Source: Nitrospira sp.
GTDB lineage: Bacteria; Nitrospirota; Nitrospiria; Nitrospirales; Nitrospiraceae
DNA length: 60,338 nucleotides
Direction: 5' to 3'
Assembly: GCA_020853775.1 (NCBI GenBank)
Contig: JADYYH010000111.1
Span: forward strand, 1-60,338
In this document: one piece after another, positions 50,344 through 58,325 of the stretch
Numbering within the stretch: the first letter of the stretch is position 1
How the letters are laid out: each line of letters opens with the position of its first letter
The notes under the pieces: model-generated
What the model saw: only the letters and a program-made list of their open reading frames with translations
What the model was told of the DNA's origin: nothing
Databases searched by the model: none
Made by a program: the position numbers and the translations under genes

Positions 50344-50757
50344 GTGGCAAAATCAGATCACGACACACCAGATCGTATTTTCACGTTGGCAGAAGCCAAC
50401 GAACTCCTTCCCCAGCTCAATCAACGGTTTGCTACCATACGGCGGGCCAAATCCGTCATTGCGAGCACAAAAGACGAAGTGAGCAAAGCCAGCTCAAAAG
50501 CCGCGTCGGGAGGTGGAAGCCCGGTTGGCGCACTTTACATTCGGGCACTCCATGAAATCAGCGGCAGTTTGCAAGCAATCCACGAATTGGGAGTCGTCAT
50601 TAAGGACGTTGACCAAGGACTCTGCGACTTTCCCTGCAAACTTGAAGGCCGAATCGTATACCTATGCTGGAAATTTGGCGAAGAAGAAATTCGCTGGTGG
50701 CACGAAGTATCTTGTGGATATAAGGACCGCCATCCTTTGGATGGCACCACCATATAA
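50344..50757 (+). CDS. DUF2203-family protein
   Basis: A 137-residue protein starting at GTG 50344, 7 nt after AGGAGG. It opens DRIFTLAEANELLPQLNQRF, has a helical middle with a Gly/Ser loop, and ends with the conserved GVVIKDVDQGLCDFPCKLEG and VYLCWKFGEEEIRWWHEVSC. This is the DUF2203 family, function unknown. It lies 11 bp before a YciI-like gene. Confidence 0.85.
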   Translation: MAKSDHDTPDRIFTLAEANELLPQLNQRFATIRRAKSVIASTKDEVSKASSKAASGGGSPVGALYIRALHEISGSLQAIHELGVVIKDVDQGLCDFPCKLEGRIVYLCWKFGEEEIRWWHEVSCGYKDRHPLDGTTI

Positions 50758-50768
50758 CAGGCCTCCCT

Positions 50769-51056
50769 ATGAAATTTGTCATCTTAGGATTTGACGGGCC
50801 TGAGGGACAGGCAAAGCGGAAAATCCACCGAGCGGCGCATCTGGCCAAGCTAGAACCGCTGGACCAGCAAGGAAGAGTCCTGCTTGCTGGCCCCTTCACT
50901 GACCTGGCTGGCAGCCTGATTATCATTGAAGCAGACTCCCTCGATGAGGCGAAGCAGATCGCGCAAGAAGACCCTTATACGGTCCATGGAATTTTCGAAC
51001 GCGTAGAGGTCCACCCTTTCACGCAAGTACTCCCCGATAAAACATCTTCCGCCTAG
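50769..51056 (+). CDS. YciI-like protein
   Basis: A 95-residue ferredoxin-like-fold protein with the YCII pattern: FVILGFDGPEGQAKRKIHRA, HLAKLEPLDQQGRVLLAGPF, SLIIIEADSLDEAKQIAQED and PYTVHGIFERVEVHPFTQVL. The conserved His and Asp of the family are present. The family is linked to small-molecule chemistry, but the substrate is unknown. Confidence 0.85.
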   Translation: MKFVILGFDGPEGQAKRKIHRAAHLAKLEPLDQQGRVLLAGPFTDLAGSLIIIEADSLDEAKQIAQEDPYTVHGIFERVEVHPFTQVLPDKTSSA

Positions 51057-51398
51057 GAAGACCGTAGCAGTCCTACTGGATCCTCCTGCACTCAGGCTTG
51101 TTAGCAAAGTGCTCACTGCGTCACCCTCGCAGCGAGCAACAACCGCGAGCCTTGTCAGATTGACAACTAAAAAGATCGCCACCTATAATGCGCACTTAGC
51201 GCTGTCTGGGAAGATGTGAGCCTTGTAGTTCAAAAGACCTAAGTGCCTTCTCACGCGCTGGCCCTTAATTTCCCCCAGGTGGGCCTTCTGCTGTATTGCA
51301 GAAAAACATCGAGAAAGCATAGAGTGACTTGACCCCACGCTTTAACCGAGGGTGTCCCTTCTCCAAGTTTGTTAACCCCAAAAAGAGAGCAGGTTCGA
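51057..51398. other. Promoter and about 200-nt leader of the oxidoreductase operon
   Basis: No gene is seen. The stretch holds the promoter at 51160-51189 and then about 200 nt of untranslated leader with short hairpins, including TTCTGC/GCAGAA near 51286-51303. No known riboswitch class was recognised. Confidence 0.45.
51160..51189 (+). promoter_or_regulatory. Consensus sigma70 promoter of the 2-oxoacid:ferredoxin oxidoreductase operon
   Basis: TTGACA (51160-51165), an 18-nt spacer and TATAAT (51184-51189): both hexamers match consensus exactly. It suggests strong basal expression of the five genes that follow. Confidence 0.85.
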
Positions 51399-52034
51399 AT
51401 GACTCAGTATCGCGTGTTACCAGGCCCAGAACACTTCCTGCCACCTGCCGCGGCTTCGATGGGGATCTATCTCCCCAATCCAGGCGAGGCACATATCAAC
51501 GGCGTCATCGTTCCGGAAGAAAAAGCCTACGAAGAAGCCGCGCGTCAATTTCTCATGGCTCAGGTGCCAACCATTTTCCCAGGGCCTCTGGTCCTCTGGG
51601 CCTGGAATGAAAAAGCGGCCAAGAAGGCTGCCGCGGTCCGCAGCCTCTACGAGACGTTGAAAGAGTGTGTGCAGCCCGGACAAAAGCCGATGCTCATTCC
51701 AATGCCGGACTATCGCCCCAAGTACCCGAAGATCAATCCGGAAGTCGAAATTAATCCTAACCATCCGAATCTCACCATCTGGCACAACAAGATCGACTGC
51801 TGCATGTTCATCGGCGTACACTGCCACCAGGCGAATTTATCCCTCAAGATTATACGCGGCGGGACATCGTGCTATACCGTTGCAATGTGCGCGCAAGCAG
51901 GCCATGAAGACGCCATGCTCTCCTTCAGAGATGCTTCAGTGGAAAAAATTCTGAAATTGGGTGAGTGGATTCGTAAATTGAAAGGCACCGTTAAACCACG
52001 GCTGACATCAGCTAAGACGAGCGCTTCCAACTAG
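51399..52034 (+). CDS. porE: 2-oxoacid:ferredoxin oxidoreductase, small extra (epsilon-type) subunit
   Basis: A 211-residue protein starting MTQYRVLPGPEHFLPPAAAS. It has no classic OFOR domain. Features are EEAARQFLMAQVPTIFPGPL, PGQKPMLIPMPDYRPKYPKI and a Cys/His-rich core (DCCMFIGVHCHQANLSLKII, then GGTSCYTVAMCAQAGHEDAM). It is first in an operon with alpha, beta, gamma and ferredoxin genes. Five-subunit enzymes with such an extra subunit are known from Hydrogenobacter and described for Nitrospira; assignment here rests on operon position. Whether the Cys residues bind metal is not shown. Confidence 0.7.
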   Translation: MTQYRVLPGPEHFLPPAAASMGIYLPNPGEAHINGVIVPEEKAYEEAARQFLMAQVPTIFPGPLVLWAWNEKAAKKAAAVRSLYETLKECVQPGQKPMLIPMPDYRPKYPKINPEVEINPNHPNLTIWHNKIDCCMFIGVHCHQANLSLKIIRGGTSCYTVAMCAQAGHEDAMLSFRDASVEKILKLGEWIRKLKGTVKPRLTSAKTSASN

Positions 52035-52076
52035 TGTGTTTGAAGCACTTCTAACGATTGAAAGGAGGCCGAGTCC

Positions 52077-53288
52077 ATGGCGGAAATAAAATCCCATATC
52101 GGGACACAGAATAAAAAGGGCCAGACCTACACAGATCCCTGGAAAATGATGCATGAGGCCCCTCGCAATCCATCTTTTTATACCGGGAGCGAGGTGATTA
52201 AAGAGGCCCTGAGGCGAGCCAGCTGCGATGTGATGATTGCTTATCCCATCACCCCGCAGAGCGAAGCAGCAGCTCTTATCGGTGAGTTATTTGCAGAAGG
52301 CTATATCGGTGATTATTTTCGCGGAGAGAGTGAGTTCGCGGTTATGTCGCAATGTGCCGGCGCGGCGTTTGGAGGAGCACGAGTCTTCACGACGACAGCG
52401 GGACCCGGAACGATGCGTGCCATGGAAAACTTTCCCATGTGGGCCGGGGCACGCCTACCGATCCAAATGATCGTCACCTGCCGGGGCATCAACTCGCCGC
52501 TGTCAATTCAGCCGGATACGATTGAAATTTCATACCTCCTGAACACCGGCATGTTGGTGTGGCATGCAGAGACGGCACAAGACTTTTTCGATTGGATCCT
52601 CAAAGGTTTCATGGTCTCTGAAGAGCCGGAAGTGCATTTGCCCCTAGCCTTGTGTTGTGACGGGTTCTTTGTGACCCATACCAAAGACGTCGTGAACCTG
52701 ACACCGACCGACATGTGCCTTCCTCCCTATGATCCCTATCGTTCCCCAGTGCCATGCATGGATATGGAATGCCCCCCTGTCCGTATGATGCGCGATCCCT
52801 TCATTATGAAGAGCAACTACATCAGCTATGCCACCCATGCTTCTTGGCAACAAGAAATTTGGGCAGCGGTCGAACGGTCACGCAAACACACGATCAAGTG
52901 GATCAATGGTTTAATCGATACTGAAAACACCGATGCAGAGGTCGTCATTGTTGCCTCGGGTACTGCCGTTTCCCAAGGGCGAGAGGCCATCCGTCTGCTG
53001 GAGGACGAAGGTGTACGGTGCGGGTTGATCAAAGTGAAATCGCTCCGTCCTTGGCCGGGTGAAGAGATTCGCGAAGCCACGAAGAATGCAAAACATATCT
53101 TTGTGCCCGAGTTCAATGTGACCGGATGGCTGGCAAAGGAAATTAAAGCCACGATTCCCAATAGTGAACGTGTCCATGCCGGTCCCCATGTCTGCGGCGG
53201 CATGACCATGCCACCAGAGATTATCGTCTCCGAAATTAAGACAGCCCTCGGCCTGCGTTCCGAATCGCTTGCCGGCAGAGGCAGCTGA
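52077..53288 (+). CDS. porA: 2-oxoacid:ferredoxin oxidoreductase alpha subunit
   Basis: A 403-residue subunit with the pyrimidine-binding domain (VMIAYPITPQSEAAALIGEL, then ESEFAVMSQCAGAAFGGARV and TTTAGPGTMRAMENFPMWAG) and the C-terminal transketolase-C-like domain (EVVIVASGTAVSQGREAIRL, HIFVPEFNVTGWLAKEIKAT). With beta it binds thiamine diphosphate between subunits and handles CoA. It reversibly joins acetyl-CoA or succinyl-CoA with CO2 using reduced ferredoxin. Pyruvate is favoured, but 2-oxoglutarate cannot be excluded from sequence alone. Confidence 0.9.
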   Translation: MAEIKSHIGTQNKKGQTYTDPWKMMHEAPRNPSFYTGSEVIKEALRRASCDVMIAYPITPQSEAAALIGELFAEGYIGDYFRGESEFAVMSQCAGAAFGGARVFTTTAGPGTMRAMENFPMWAGARLPIQMIVTCRGINSPLSIQPDTIEISYLLNTGMLVWHAETAQDFFDWILKGFMVSEEPEVHLPLALCCDGFFVTHTKDVVNLTPTDMCLPPYDPYRSPVPCMDMECPPVRMMRDPFIMKSNYISYATHASWQQEIWAAVERSRKHTIKWINGLIDTENTDAEVVIVASGTAVSQGREAIRLLEDEGVRCGLIKVKSLRPWPGEEIREATKNAKHIFVPEFNVTGWLAKEIKATIPNSERVHAGPHVCGGMTMPPEIIVSEIKTALGLRSESLAGRGS

Positions 53289-53353
53289 CATTGTTCCCCG
53301 TCGTTGTGACCTGAGCCATCATTTCGAGATCGCTAAGCCTTGAGGAGGCATAC

Positions 53354-54256
53354 ATGAGCAAAGAGCGAATCAAAATTTCGCCGGACCTATATGACATCAT
53401 GCCATCGGACTATCAGGATTTGGTCCAGAGTGCGACCTATGGCAAAGAAGACCGCGGCTGGAAGGATATTGGAACTTCCAAGGAACTGATTGAACAACAT
53501 TCCTTATGCGCCGGCTGCCCTGAGTCGATGGCATTCCGCTATATTTTGGCTTCCCTGCCCAATCCTGAAGATACAGTCATGGTTGGCTCGACGGGCTGCA
53601 CCAGCTTGGTGTTTCCCATGGTAGCCGTGCACAACATTCACTCTCTGTTCGGTAACCAGAATGCGATTGCATCCGGGTTGAAGCGGGCGCTCAGCGTGCG
53701 CTTCCCCGACCGAGTCAAGGATGTGGTCGTCCTTGCTGGCGACGGCGCTACTGTTGACATCGGACTTGATATGACCTTGCAGGCCTGGTTCCGGCAGGAG
53801 AAATTTACCACGATCTGTTTCGACAACGAGCTCTACGCGAATACTGGCGGCCAAGAAAGCGGTTTGATGCAAAAAGGGTTCGTCGCGAAAATGGCCCCTG
53901 TCGGCAAACTGTTTGACAAGGTTCGTTTACCTGAAATTGCTCGGGAGTCCGGTTGTCATTACGTAGTCAATTGCACCGTAAGCAAACCCTCACTGGTAGA
54001 AAAAGTCATACGCAACTCTGTTTTGATCGCGCGTGAGATTGGCCCGACGTACATCCAGCTCTATACGCCTTGCATTCTCGAAATCGGCAAGAACAGCATG
54101 GAAGGCCTTCAGGAAATGCGTGACTCTGAAAAGCCGACTGAGCGATTTGCCTACAAGGAATATGTCAGCGAGCCGGCGAAGCAGTTCCTGGCAGAGCTGG
54201 CCGCAAAAGACAAGGAACGCAAAGCTGCCGCCAAGCAGCTGGCTGGAAAAGCCTAA
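53354..54256 (+). CDS. porB: 2-oxoacid:ferredoxin oxidoreductase beta subunit
   Basis: A 300-residue ThDP-binding subunit. Cysteines for the proximal Fe4S4 cluster begin at HSLCAGCPESMAFRYI (about 52-57), with a further Cys at VGSTGCTSLVF. The ThDP motif is VVLAGDGATVDIGLDMTLQA followed by FDNELYANTGGQESG. It follows alpha by 65 bp with a GAGG ribosome site. Confidence 0.92.
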   Translation: MSKERIKISPDLYDIMPSDYQDLVQSATYGKEDRGWKDIGTSKELIEQHSLCAGCPESMAFRYILASLPNPEDTVMVGSTGCTSLVFPMVAVHNIHSLFGNQNAIASGLKRALSVRFPDRVKDVVVLAGDGATVDIGLDMTLQAWFRQEKFTTICFDNELYANTGGQESGLMQKGFVAKMAPVGKLFDKVRLPEIARESGCHYVVNCTVSKPSLVEKVIRNSVLIAREIGPTYIQLYTPCILEIGKNSMEGLQEMRDSEKPTERFAYKEYVSEPAKQFLAELAAKDKERKAAAKQLAGKA

Positions 54257-54273
54257 GGAACCGGAGGTCGTTC

Positions 54274-54981
54274 ATGATCAAGAAAAGACTCAACATTCGC
54301 ATGTCCGGCCTAGGCGGCCAAGGAGCCGTGACGGCAGCCCATGTCATGGCCATGGCTGCCAACAAGGACGGAAAATTCTCGATTTCAAACCCCTTCTTCG
54401 GCGCTGAAAAACGCATGGCGCCGGCGGAAAGTTATTGCCGGATCGGGATTGAGCGGATTTACGATCGAGGAGAACTGGTATTCCCGGATGTCATTGAAGT
54501 ATTTCATCCTCAGGTCATTACGATGGGCAAAAGCTACACCATGCCCTTCTATTCAGGCGTGAAAGAAGGCGGAGTCGTAATCATCAATTCCGCGCAACCC
54601 CTTCTCTCAGAGGAAGATATTACTCGCCTTAAGGATTTGAATGTTTCCCTGTTCTATATCGCGGGGACTGAACTGGCAATTGAAGTCGCAGGGACTGAGC
54701 TTTCGACGAACATGTCGATGATCGGATCTGTAGCAGGCATTACCAAATGCGTCTCGATGGAAGCCCTGGACGGTGCTCTACAGGAACGGTTTGGAAAGAA
54801 ATTTGTCGCATCCGGCGGAACGGCGTCCTTGGACGAAGCCATCAAGAAGAAATTCGCCAAAAAGGAAATGCTGCTGGCCAAAAATTTGGCGACGGTCAAA
54901 CGAGCATACGAGATCGCAAGCGAATGGGCCGAAAAGAATAAGGTCGAGTTGCGAGTCGGTAATCCTGCCGTTGCAGCTTAA
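54274..54981 (+). CDS. porG: 2-oxoacid:ferredoxin oxidoreductase gamma subunit
   Basis: A 235-residue subunit starting IKKRLNIRMSGLGGQGAVTA with the GLGGQG motif of the family, then NPFFGAEKRMAPAESYCRIG and NMSMIGSVAGITKCVSMEAL. The C-terminal 50 residues (EAIKKKFAKKEMLLAKNLAT) are a basic helical extension. It lies 17 bp after beta. Confidence 0.9.
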   Translation: MIKKRLNIRMSGLGGQGAVTAAHVMAMAANKDGKFSISNPFFGAEKRMAPAESYCRIGIERIYDRGELVFPDVIEVFHPQVITMGKSYTMPFYSGVKEGGVVIINSAQPLLSEEDITRLKDLNVSLFYIAGTELAIEVAGTELSTNMSMIGSVAGITKCVSMEALDGALQERFGKKFVASGGTASLDEAIKKKFAKKEMLLAKNLATVKRAYEIASEWAEKNKVELRVGNPAVAA

Positions 54982-55004
54982 CGAGAGAGAAGGAACCACG
55001 TCGC

Positions 55005-55283
55005 ATGTATAACGTAGCGCAAGTTATCGACGAGAAGTGCGTGGCAAAAAAGGGATGTCGCCTGTGCATCATGTACTGCCCTGAAGCCAACTGCCTGGAT
55101 CTCAACGTCACGAAGATGGTCGCAGAAGTCACGATCGATCGCTGCAAAGGATGCGAGCTCTGCGTCGTCGTGTGCAACGCCGCCAAACACGAGGCAATTG
55201 AAATGCAGGCGGTCAGCGCCACCGGGCAGCTCATGTCTCACAAATCCGAGTCTGCTGCCCTCGGGCAAGCTTATCAAGGATAA
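55005..55283 (+). CDS. porD: 2-oxoacid:ferredoxin oxidoreductase delta subunit (2[4Fe-4S] ferredoxin)
   Basis: A 92-residue ferredoxin domain protein with two cluster motifs: KCVAKKGCRLCIMYCPEANC (Cys 12, 18, 21 and 25, with an unusual C-x5-C spacing) and RCKGCELCVVVCNAAKH (the last Cys followed by Asn instead of Pro). It passes electrons between ferredoxin and the beta subunit cluster. It is the last gene of the operon, 20 bp before the terminator. Confidence 0.9.
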   Translation: MYNVAQVIDEKCVAKKGCRLCIMYCPEANCLDLNVTKMVAEVTIDRCKGCELCVVVCNAAKHEAIEMQAVSATGQLMSHKSESAALGQAYQG

Positions 55284-55303
55284 GTAGGCACTTCGTCTCA
55301 CAT

Positions 55304-55337
55304 AACCCCCATAGCGTCTTACGCTATGGGGGTTTTT
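55304..55337 (+). terminator. Rho-independent terminator of the oxidoreductase operon
   Basis: CCCCCATAGCG (55306-55316) and CGCTATGGGGG (55322-55332) form an 11-bp stem with a 5-nt loop, followed by TTTTT. Strong and well placed. Confidence 0.93.
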
Positions 55338-55363
55338 CTTGAGATGCGGAGCGGGGAGGTCTA

Positions 55364-55630
55364 ATGGAAGAAGATAACGTACTTGATGAGCTCCTCCGAA
55401 ACATAGCCGCCCTGTTGAGCGAATATCCTAAGGCTATTGAACGGCGAGCTGCTGTGATACACGCAAGCGGGAAGGACCCGGAACTGGCAGAAAAGCTTAT
55501 CAAAGCTGCTGACACGATGCGGGATAGTGGGAACCTTTATCTGACATGGGCAAAACATTTCGCCGCACAGGCGGAGGGCAATACGGATGCTTCATCGGAC
55601 GAAGACGAAACTGATGACTTTGGCATCTAA
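55364..55630 (+). CDS. Small helical acidic protein of unknown function
   Basis: An 88-residue protein, helical throughout (LDELLRNIAALLSEYPKAIE, then AEKLIKAADTMRDSGNLYLT), with an acidic Ser/Asp/Glu tail (ASSDEDETDDFGI). I do not recognise a family. The start is 5 nt after GGAGGTCTA. It stands alone between a terminator and tRNA-Asn, just outside the integrated element. Confidence 0.6.
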   Translation: MEEDNVLDELLRNIAALLSEYPKAIERRAAVIHASGKDPELAEKLIKAADTMRDSGNLYLTWAKHFAAQAEGNTDASSDEDETDDFGI

Positions 55631-55694
55631 AAAAGTCTCCCCCTTCGCACCTCAGTTTTGTTAGAATGCCTTCGATCATTCATTACATCCTCGT

Positions 55695-55770
55695 TCCCCG
55701 GTAGCTCAGTTGGTAGAGCAGCCGGCTGTTAACCGGCTGGTCGCAGGTTCGAGTCCTGCCCGGGGAGCCA
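55695..55770 (+). tRNA. tRNA-Asn (anticodon GTT), integration site of the mobile element
   Basis: A 76-nt cloverleaf TCCCCGGTAGCTCAG... with loop CTGTTAA (anticodon 55728-55730), T arm GGTTCGAGTCC and an encoded CCA end. The downstream serine recombinase gene runs antisense into its 3' half, so the tRNA 3' end is probably the attachment core of the element. Confidence 0.95.
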
Positions 55771-57273
55771 ACCTTTACGCTCCTGCGAACTCGTTCCCAT
55801 CTCGGCAAGTTCAAAGATATTAATGACGAGCTTGTCGGGGTGAACGATGATATCCCGCACCAAACACCGAAGTACTTCCATCTGCTCTTTCGGTAGCAAT
55901 GTCGCAAAGATCCTTTGAAAATCCTTCAGGTTTCGTAGAACGATCTCTGAATCATATTCCCTGGCCGAGTGCTCCTGAATCTGGCGTTGCACGGCCTGGT
56001 ACTGTGTTTCTAGGCTGTGCTGCTCTTTGTGCTGTCGATGCATCTCCGCTTCAAGGCGTTGAACCGAAACCGTCCCCTGCCCTACCCCTCGCACCAACCG
56101 ATCTATTTCTCGTTCTAGCCGGTCCAGACCTGCCCTGAGGCGAATGGCTTCCTGTTCCAGTGGTCGAACTCGCTCCTTTTGGTCTCGGTTCAACTCCTCC
56201 ACGGTCACCTTCACCCATTCAGCCTGCTGACTCAAGGTGGACAGGTATTCCACAACCTGTCGTTCTACCGCGTCGGCGTTGAGGGCCTTGACCGTACAGA
56301 CCGTATTGTTGTGCTGCATGGTCCTCGTGCAACGATAGTAGGCAATCCGGTTAATCGATTGATCCTTGCGGCGTTTCTGCGTGTAATGCGGGGTCATAGC
56401 CGACTGGCAGACACTGCATTTGAGCAACCCTTTGAGCAGAAACGTCCTCTGGATCTTCGTTTCGGCTCGCGTGTGCTCACGAGGCAATGACTGAACCTTG
56501 TGATACAACCCTTCTTCAATCAACGCCTCGTGGTCGCCTGGATAGAGTTGATCGTTGAATTGGATGCGCCCGCAATAGATGGGGTTCGTCAGGATATAGT
56601 CGAGCGTCATCTTTCCCCACGGCTTCCCGGTCCTGGAAAACCATCCTCTGCGCTGGAGCTCGGTACGGAGTCGGGTTAGCGATGGATCTTGGGCAAACTG
56701 CTGAAACATGAATTGGACGCAGGCCGCTTCCTCGGGATGCCTCACAAGGCGCTTATCCTCATTGCGATAACCAAAGGGAACATTCCCGCCATTCCACAGG
56801 CCCTTCGTCGCCCGCTGCTGCATTTTGTCTCGTGTGCGGTCGGCCGTCATCTCCCGTTCAAATTGGGCAAAGTCGAGCAGGATGTTTCGGAGCAGCCTCC
56901 CCATGGGATGGTGCGTATCGAGACTTTGGGTAATGGATACAAACTTGGCCCCATGGCGGTCGAACAAATCCATCAGGACATGGAAATCCTTGACCGATCT
57001 CGTCAATCGATCAATTTTGTACGCCAACACACAGGTAACCCGTCCAGCCCGAATATCCTGCAAGAGTTCCTTCAAGGCCGGTCGATTCATCGTATCCGCC
57101 GAAAAGCCAGCGTCTTCATAGACTCGATAAATGACGTATTGGTCCTGGCTCTTGCAGTAGGCCTCCAATTTTTCGCGTTGGGTTTCGAGGGAGCTATATT
57201 CGGTATCTGCCTGATTACGTGTGGAGACGCGCGTATAGAGGCCGCAGATTGTCGGGACAGGGGTAACCGCCAT
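55729..57273 (-). CDS. Large serine recombinase (element integrase)
   Basis: A 514-residue site-specific recombinase. The resolvase domain starts ICGLYTRVSTRNQADTEYSS with the nucleophile Ser17, then VLAYKIDRLTRSVKDFHVLM and LLDFAQFEREMTADRTRDKM. A recombinase domain follows (PFGYRNEDKRLVRHPEEAAC, LDYILTNPIYCGRIQFND), then a zinc ribbon (LKCSVCQSAMTPHY, YYRCTRTMQHNNTVC) and a coiled coil. Its last 13 codons and stop are antisense tRNA-Asn, the TAA lying over the anticodon loop. The start at 57273 overlaps the stop of the ImmA-like gene by one base (TAATG). Confidence 0.9.
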   Translation of the reverse strand: MAVTPVPTICGLYTRVSTRNQADTEYSSLETQREKLEAYCKSQDQYVIYRVYEDAGFSADTMNRPALKELLQDIRAGRVTCVLAYKIDRLTRSVKDFHVLMDLFDRHGAKFVSITQSLDTHHPMGRLLRNILLDFAQFEREMTADRTRDKMQQRATKGLWNGGNVPFGYRNEDKRLVRHPEEAACVQFMFQQFAQDPSLTRLRTELQRRGWFSRTGKPWGKMTLDYILTNPIYCGRIQFNDQLYPGDHEALIEEGLYHKVQSLPREHTRAETKIQRTFLLKGLLKCSVCQSAMTPHYTQKRRKDQSINRIAYYRCTRTMQHNNTVCTVKALNADAVERQVVEYLSTLSQQAEWVKVTVEELNRDQKERVRPLEQEAIRLRAGLDRLEREIDRLVRGVGQGTVSVQRLEAEMHRQHKEQHSLETQYQAVQRQIQEHSAREYDSEIVLRNLKDFQRIFATLLPKEQMEVLRCLVRDIIVHPDKLVINIFELAEMGTSSQERKGWLPGQDSNLRPAG

Positions 57274-57842
57274 TATGCCGTTCCTTTCGCTTGTAGACTC
57301 AATAGGGCCCGTTCTAGCCACTTGGCGAGGCGGATTCGCTGGTGATACCAGGCCACGTAGCAAATCACACGAAGTGCGCGCCATGCCATCCCTCGATTAT
57401 TGAGAACATAGAGAAAGACCTCGGCCTCAAGTCGCTCCTTGGGCAATGAGCCCATGAGCCAGACCAGGGCAAAGGCGTCTGCCTCGATGTCTCGGTGATC
57501 CGCCCGATCAAGTGAAAGCTGGGCGTCGGTCGCCCTCATGTCGGGAAGGTGCAAATGGACATGCCCCAGTTCGTGGGCGATGACAAATTGCCGATTTAAC
57601 GGGTTCAGTCCACGACGAAGCACAATCATGACCTGGCCCTCGTCCCGCGTCGTGATGCCCTCAATCTTGGGCCCAAACGAGGTTTCCAGGAGCTCTACCC
57701 CTTGGTTCGCGGCGGCTTCTTCTTGATTGTGAAATGGGACGGTTTGACAGTGGGGATAGACGGCTTGGAGTTTCTGAATAAAGCGTTCCGGTCGTCGCAA
57801 CCACTGAATCAATGCAGCGAGCAGACCGGAGACTGTCTTCAT
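57273..57842 (-). CDS. ImmA/IrrE-family metallopeptidase
   Basis: A 189-residue protein with the zinc protease motif VIAHELGHVHLHLP (H90-E91-H94) and the third ligand E120 in HRDIEADAFALVWLMG. Family members cleave an XRE-type repressor to release element excision or stress genes. Here it overlaps an XRE gene upstream by 4 bases and the recombinase downstream by one base. Repressor cleavage followed by recombinase supply is a natural reading. Confidence 0.88.
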   Translation of the reverse strand: MKTVSGLLAALIQWLRRPERFIQKLQAVYPHCQTVPFHNQEEAAANQGVELLETSFGPKIEGITTRDEGQVMIVLRRGLNPLNRQFVIAHELGHVHLHLPDMRATDAQLSLDRADHRDIEADAFALVWLMGSLPKERLEAEVFLYVLNNRGMAWRALRVICYVAWYHQRIRLAKWLERALLSLQAKGTA

Positions 57843-58219
57843 CGGCGCCCTCTCTTCTTCCGTTGATTGAGGATCACCGCCTGTAACTGCTTCATCGCCT
57901 CCTTCAGATCTGCCCTGGAGACTGCTTCGTGTGCACTCAACAGTGCCGGGAGCAGCATATCTGGGACGCGCTTCGCTTCGACAAGCAACCGTTCGGGCGG
58001 ATCGATGCGAAGGACCTCGGCTAGCTTGAGAATGAGGGTGTCGTCTGGCGGAAGTCCTCGTTCGCCCGATAATAGCCGCGAAAGATAGGCCGGCGAAATG
58101 CCGGCTTCGCTGGCCACGGTCCGGAGACTGAGGTTGACCGTTTCCATTTGCCTTTTAACCAAGGCACGAAATCCATGCGGGGCTTGAGGAGTCTCTCGAT
58201 TCATCTCTGGAGTATTCAT
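57839..58219 (-). CDS. XRE-family repressor-like protein (leftward arm)
   Basis: A 126-residue protein with an HTH_3 domain at about 18-75 (VNLSLRTVASEAGISPAYLS, then RLLSGERGLPPDDTLILKLA) and a C-terminal helical tail (HEAVSRADLKEAMKQLQAVI). It heads the XRE-ImmA-recombinase unit. The predicted start of its transcript is within about 2 nt of ATG 58219, which would make the mRNA leaderless; ATG 58204 is an alternative. It is the likely substrate of the ImmA-like protease. Confidence 0.85.
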   Translation of the reverse strand: MNTPEMNRETPQAPHGFRALVKRQMETVNLSLRTVASEAGISPAYLSRLLSGERGLPPDDTLILKLAEVLRIDPPERLLVEAKRVPDMLLPALLSAHEAVSRADLKEAMKQLQAVILNQRKKRGRR

Positions 58220-58227
58220 GGGACGAG

Positions 58228-58257
58228 TCTATACCTGAACTGTTGTCTTCCAGTCAA
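58228..58257 (-). promoter_or_regulatory. Leftward promoter with overlapping operator
   Basis: TTGACT (58257-58252) and TATAGA (58233-58228) with an 18-nt spacer on the minus strand. The inverted repeat CTGTTG-9-CAACAG (58240-58260) covers its -35 and part of the spacer, a natural repressor site. Confidence 0.7.
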
Positions 58258-58276
58258 CAGAAAATGCGTCCACATA

Positions 58277-58305
58277 TTGACCGTTGGGCAACGCCTCTCT
58301 ATAGT
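58277..58305 (+). promoter_or_regulatory. Rightward promoter with operator in the spacer
   Basis: TTGACC (58277-58282), a 17-nt spacer and TATAGT (58300-58305). The spacer carries CGTTG-GG-CAACG (58282-58293), which shares the GTTG/CAAC half-sites of the leftward operator. The start site would lie 14 nt before the XRE gene at 58326. Confidence 0.72.
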
Positions 58306-58325
58306 GCGCTGCACGGAGGACGAAG

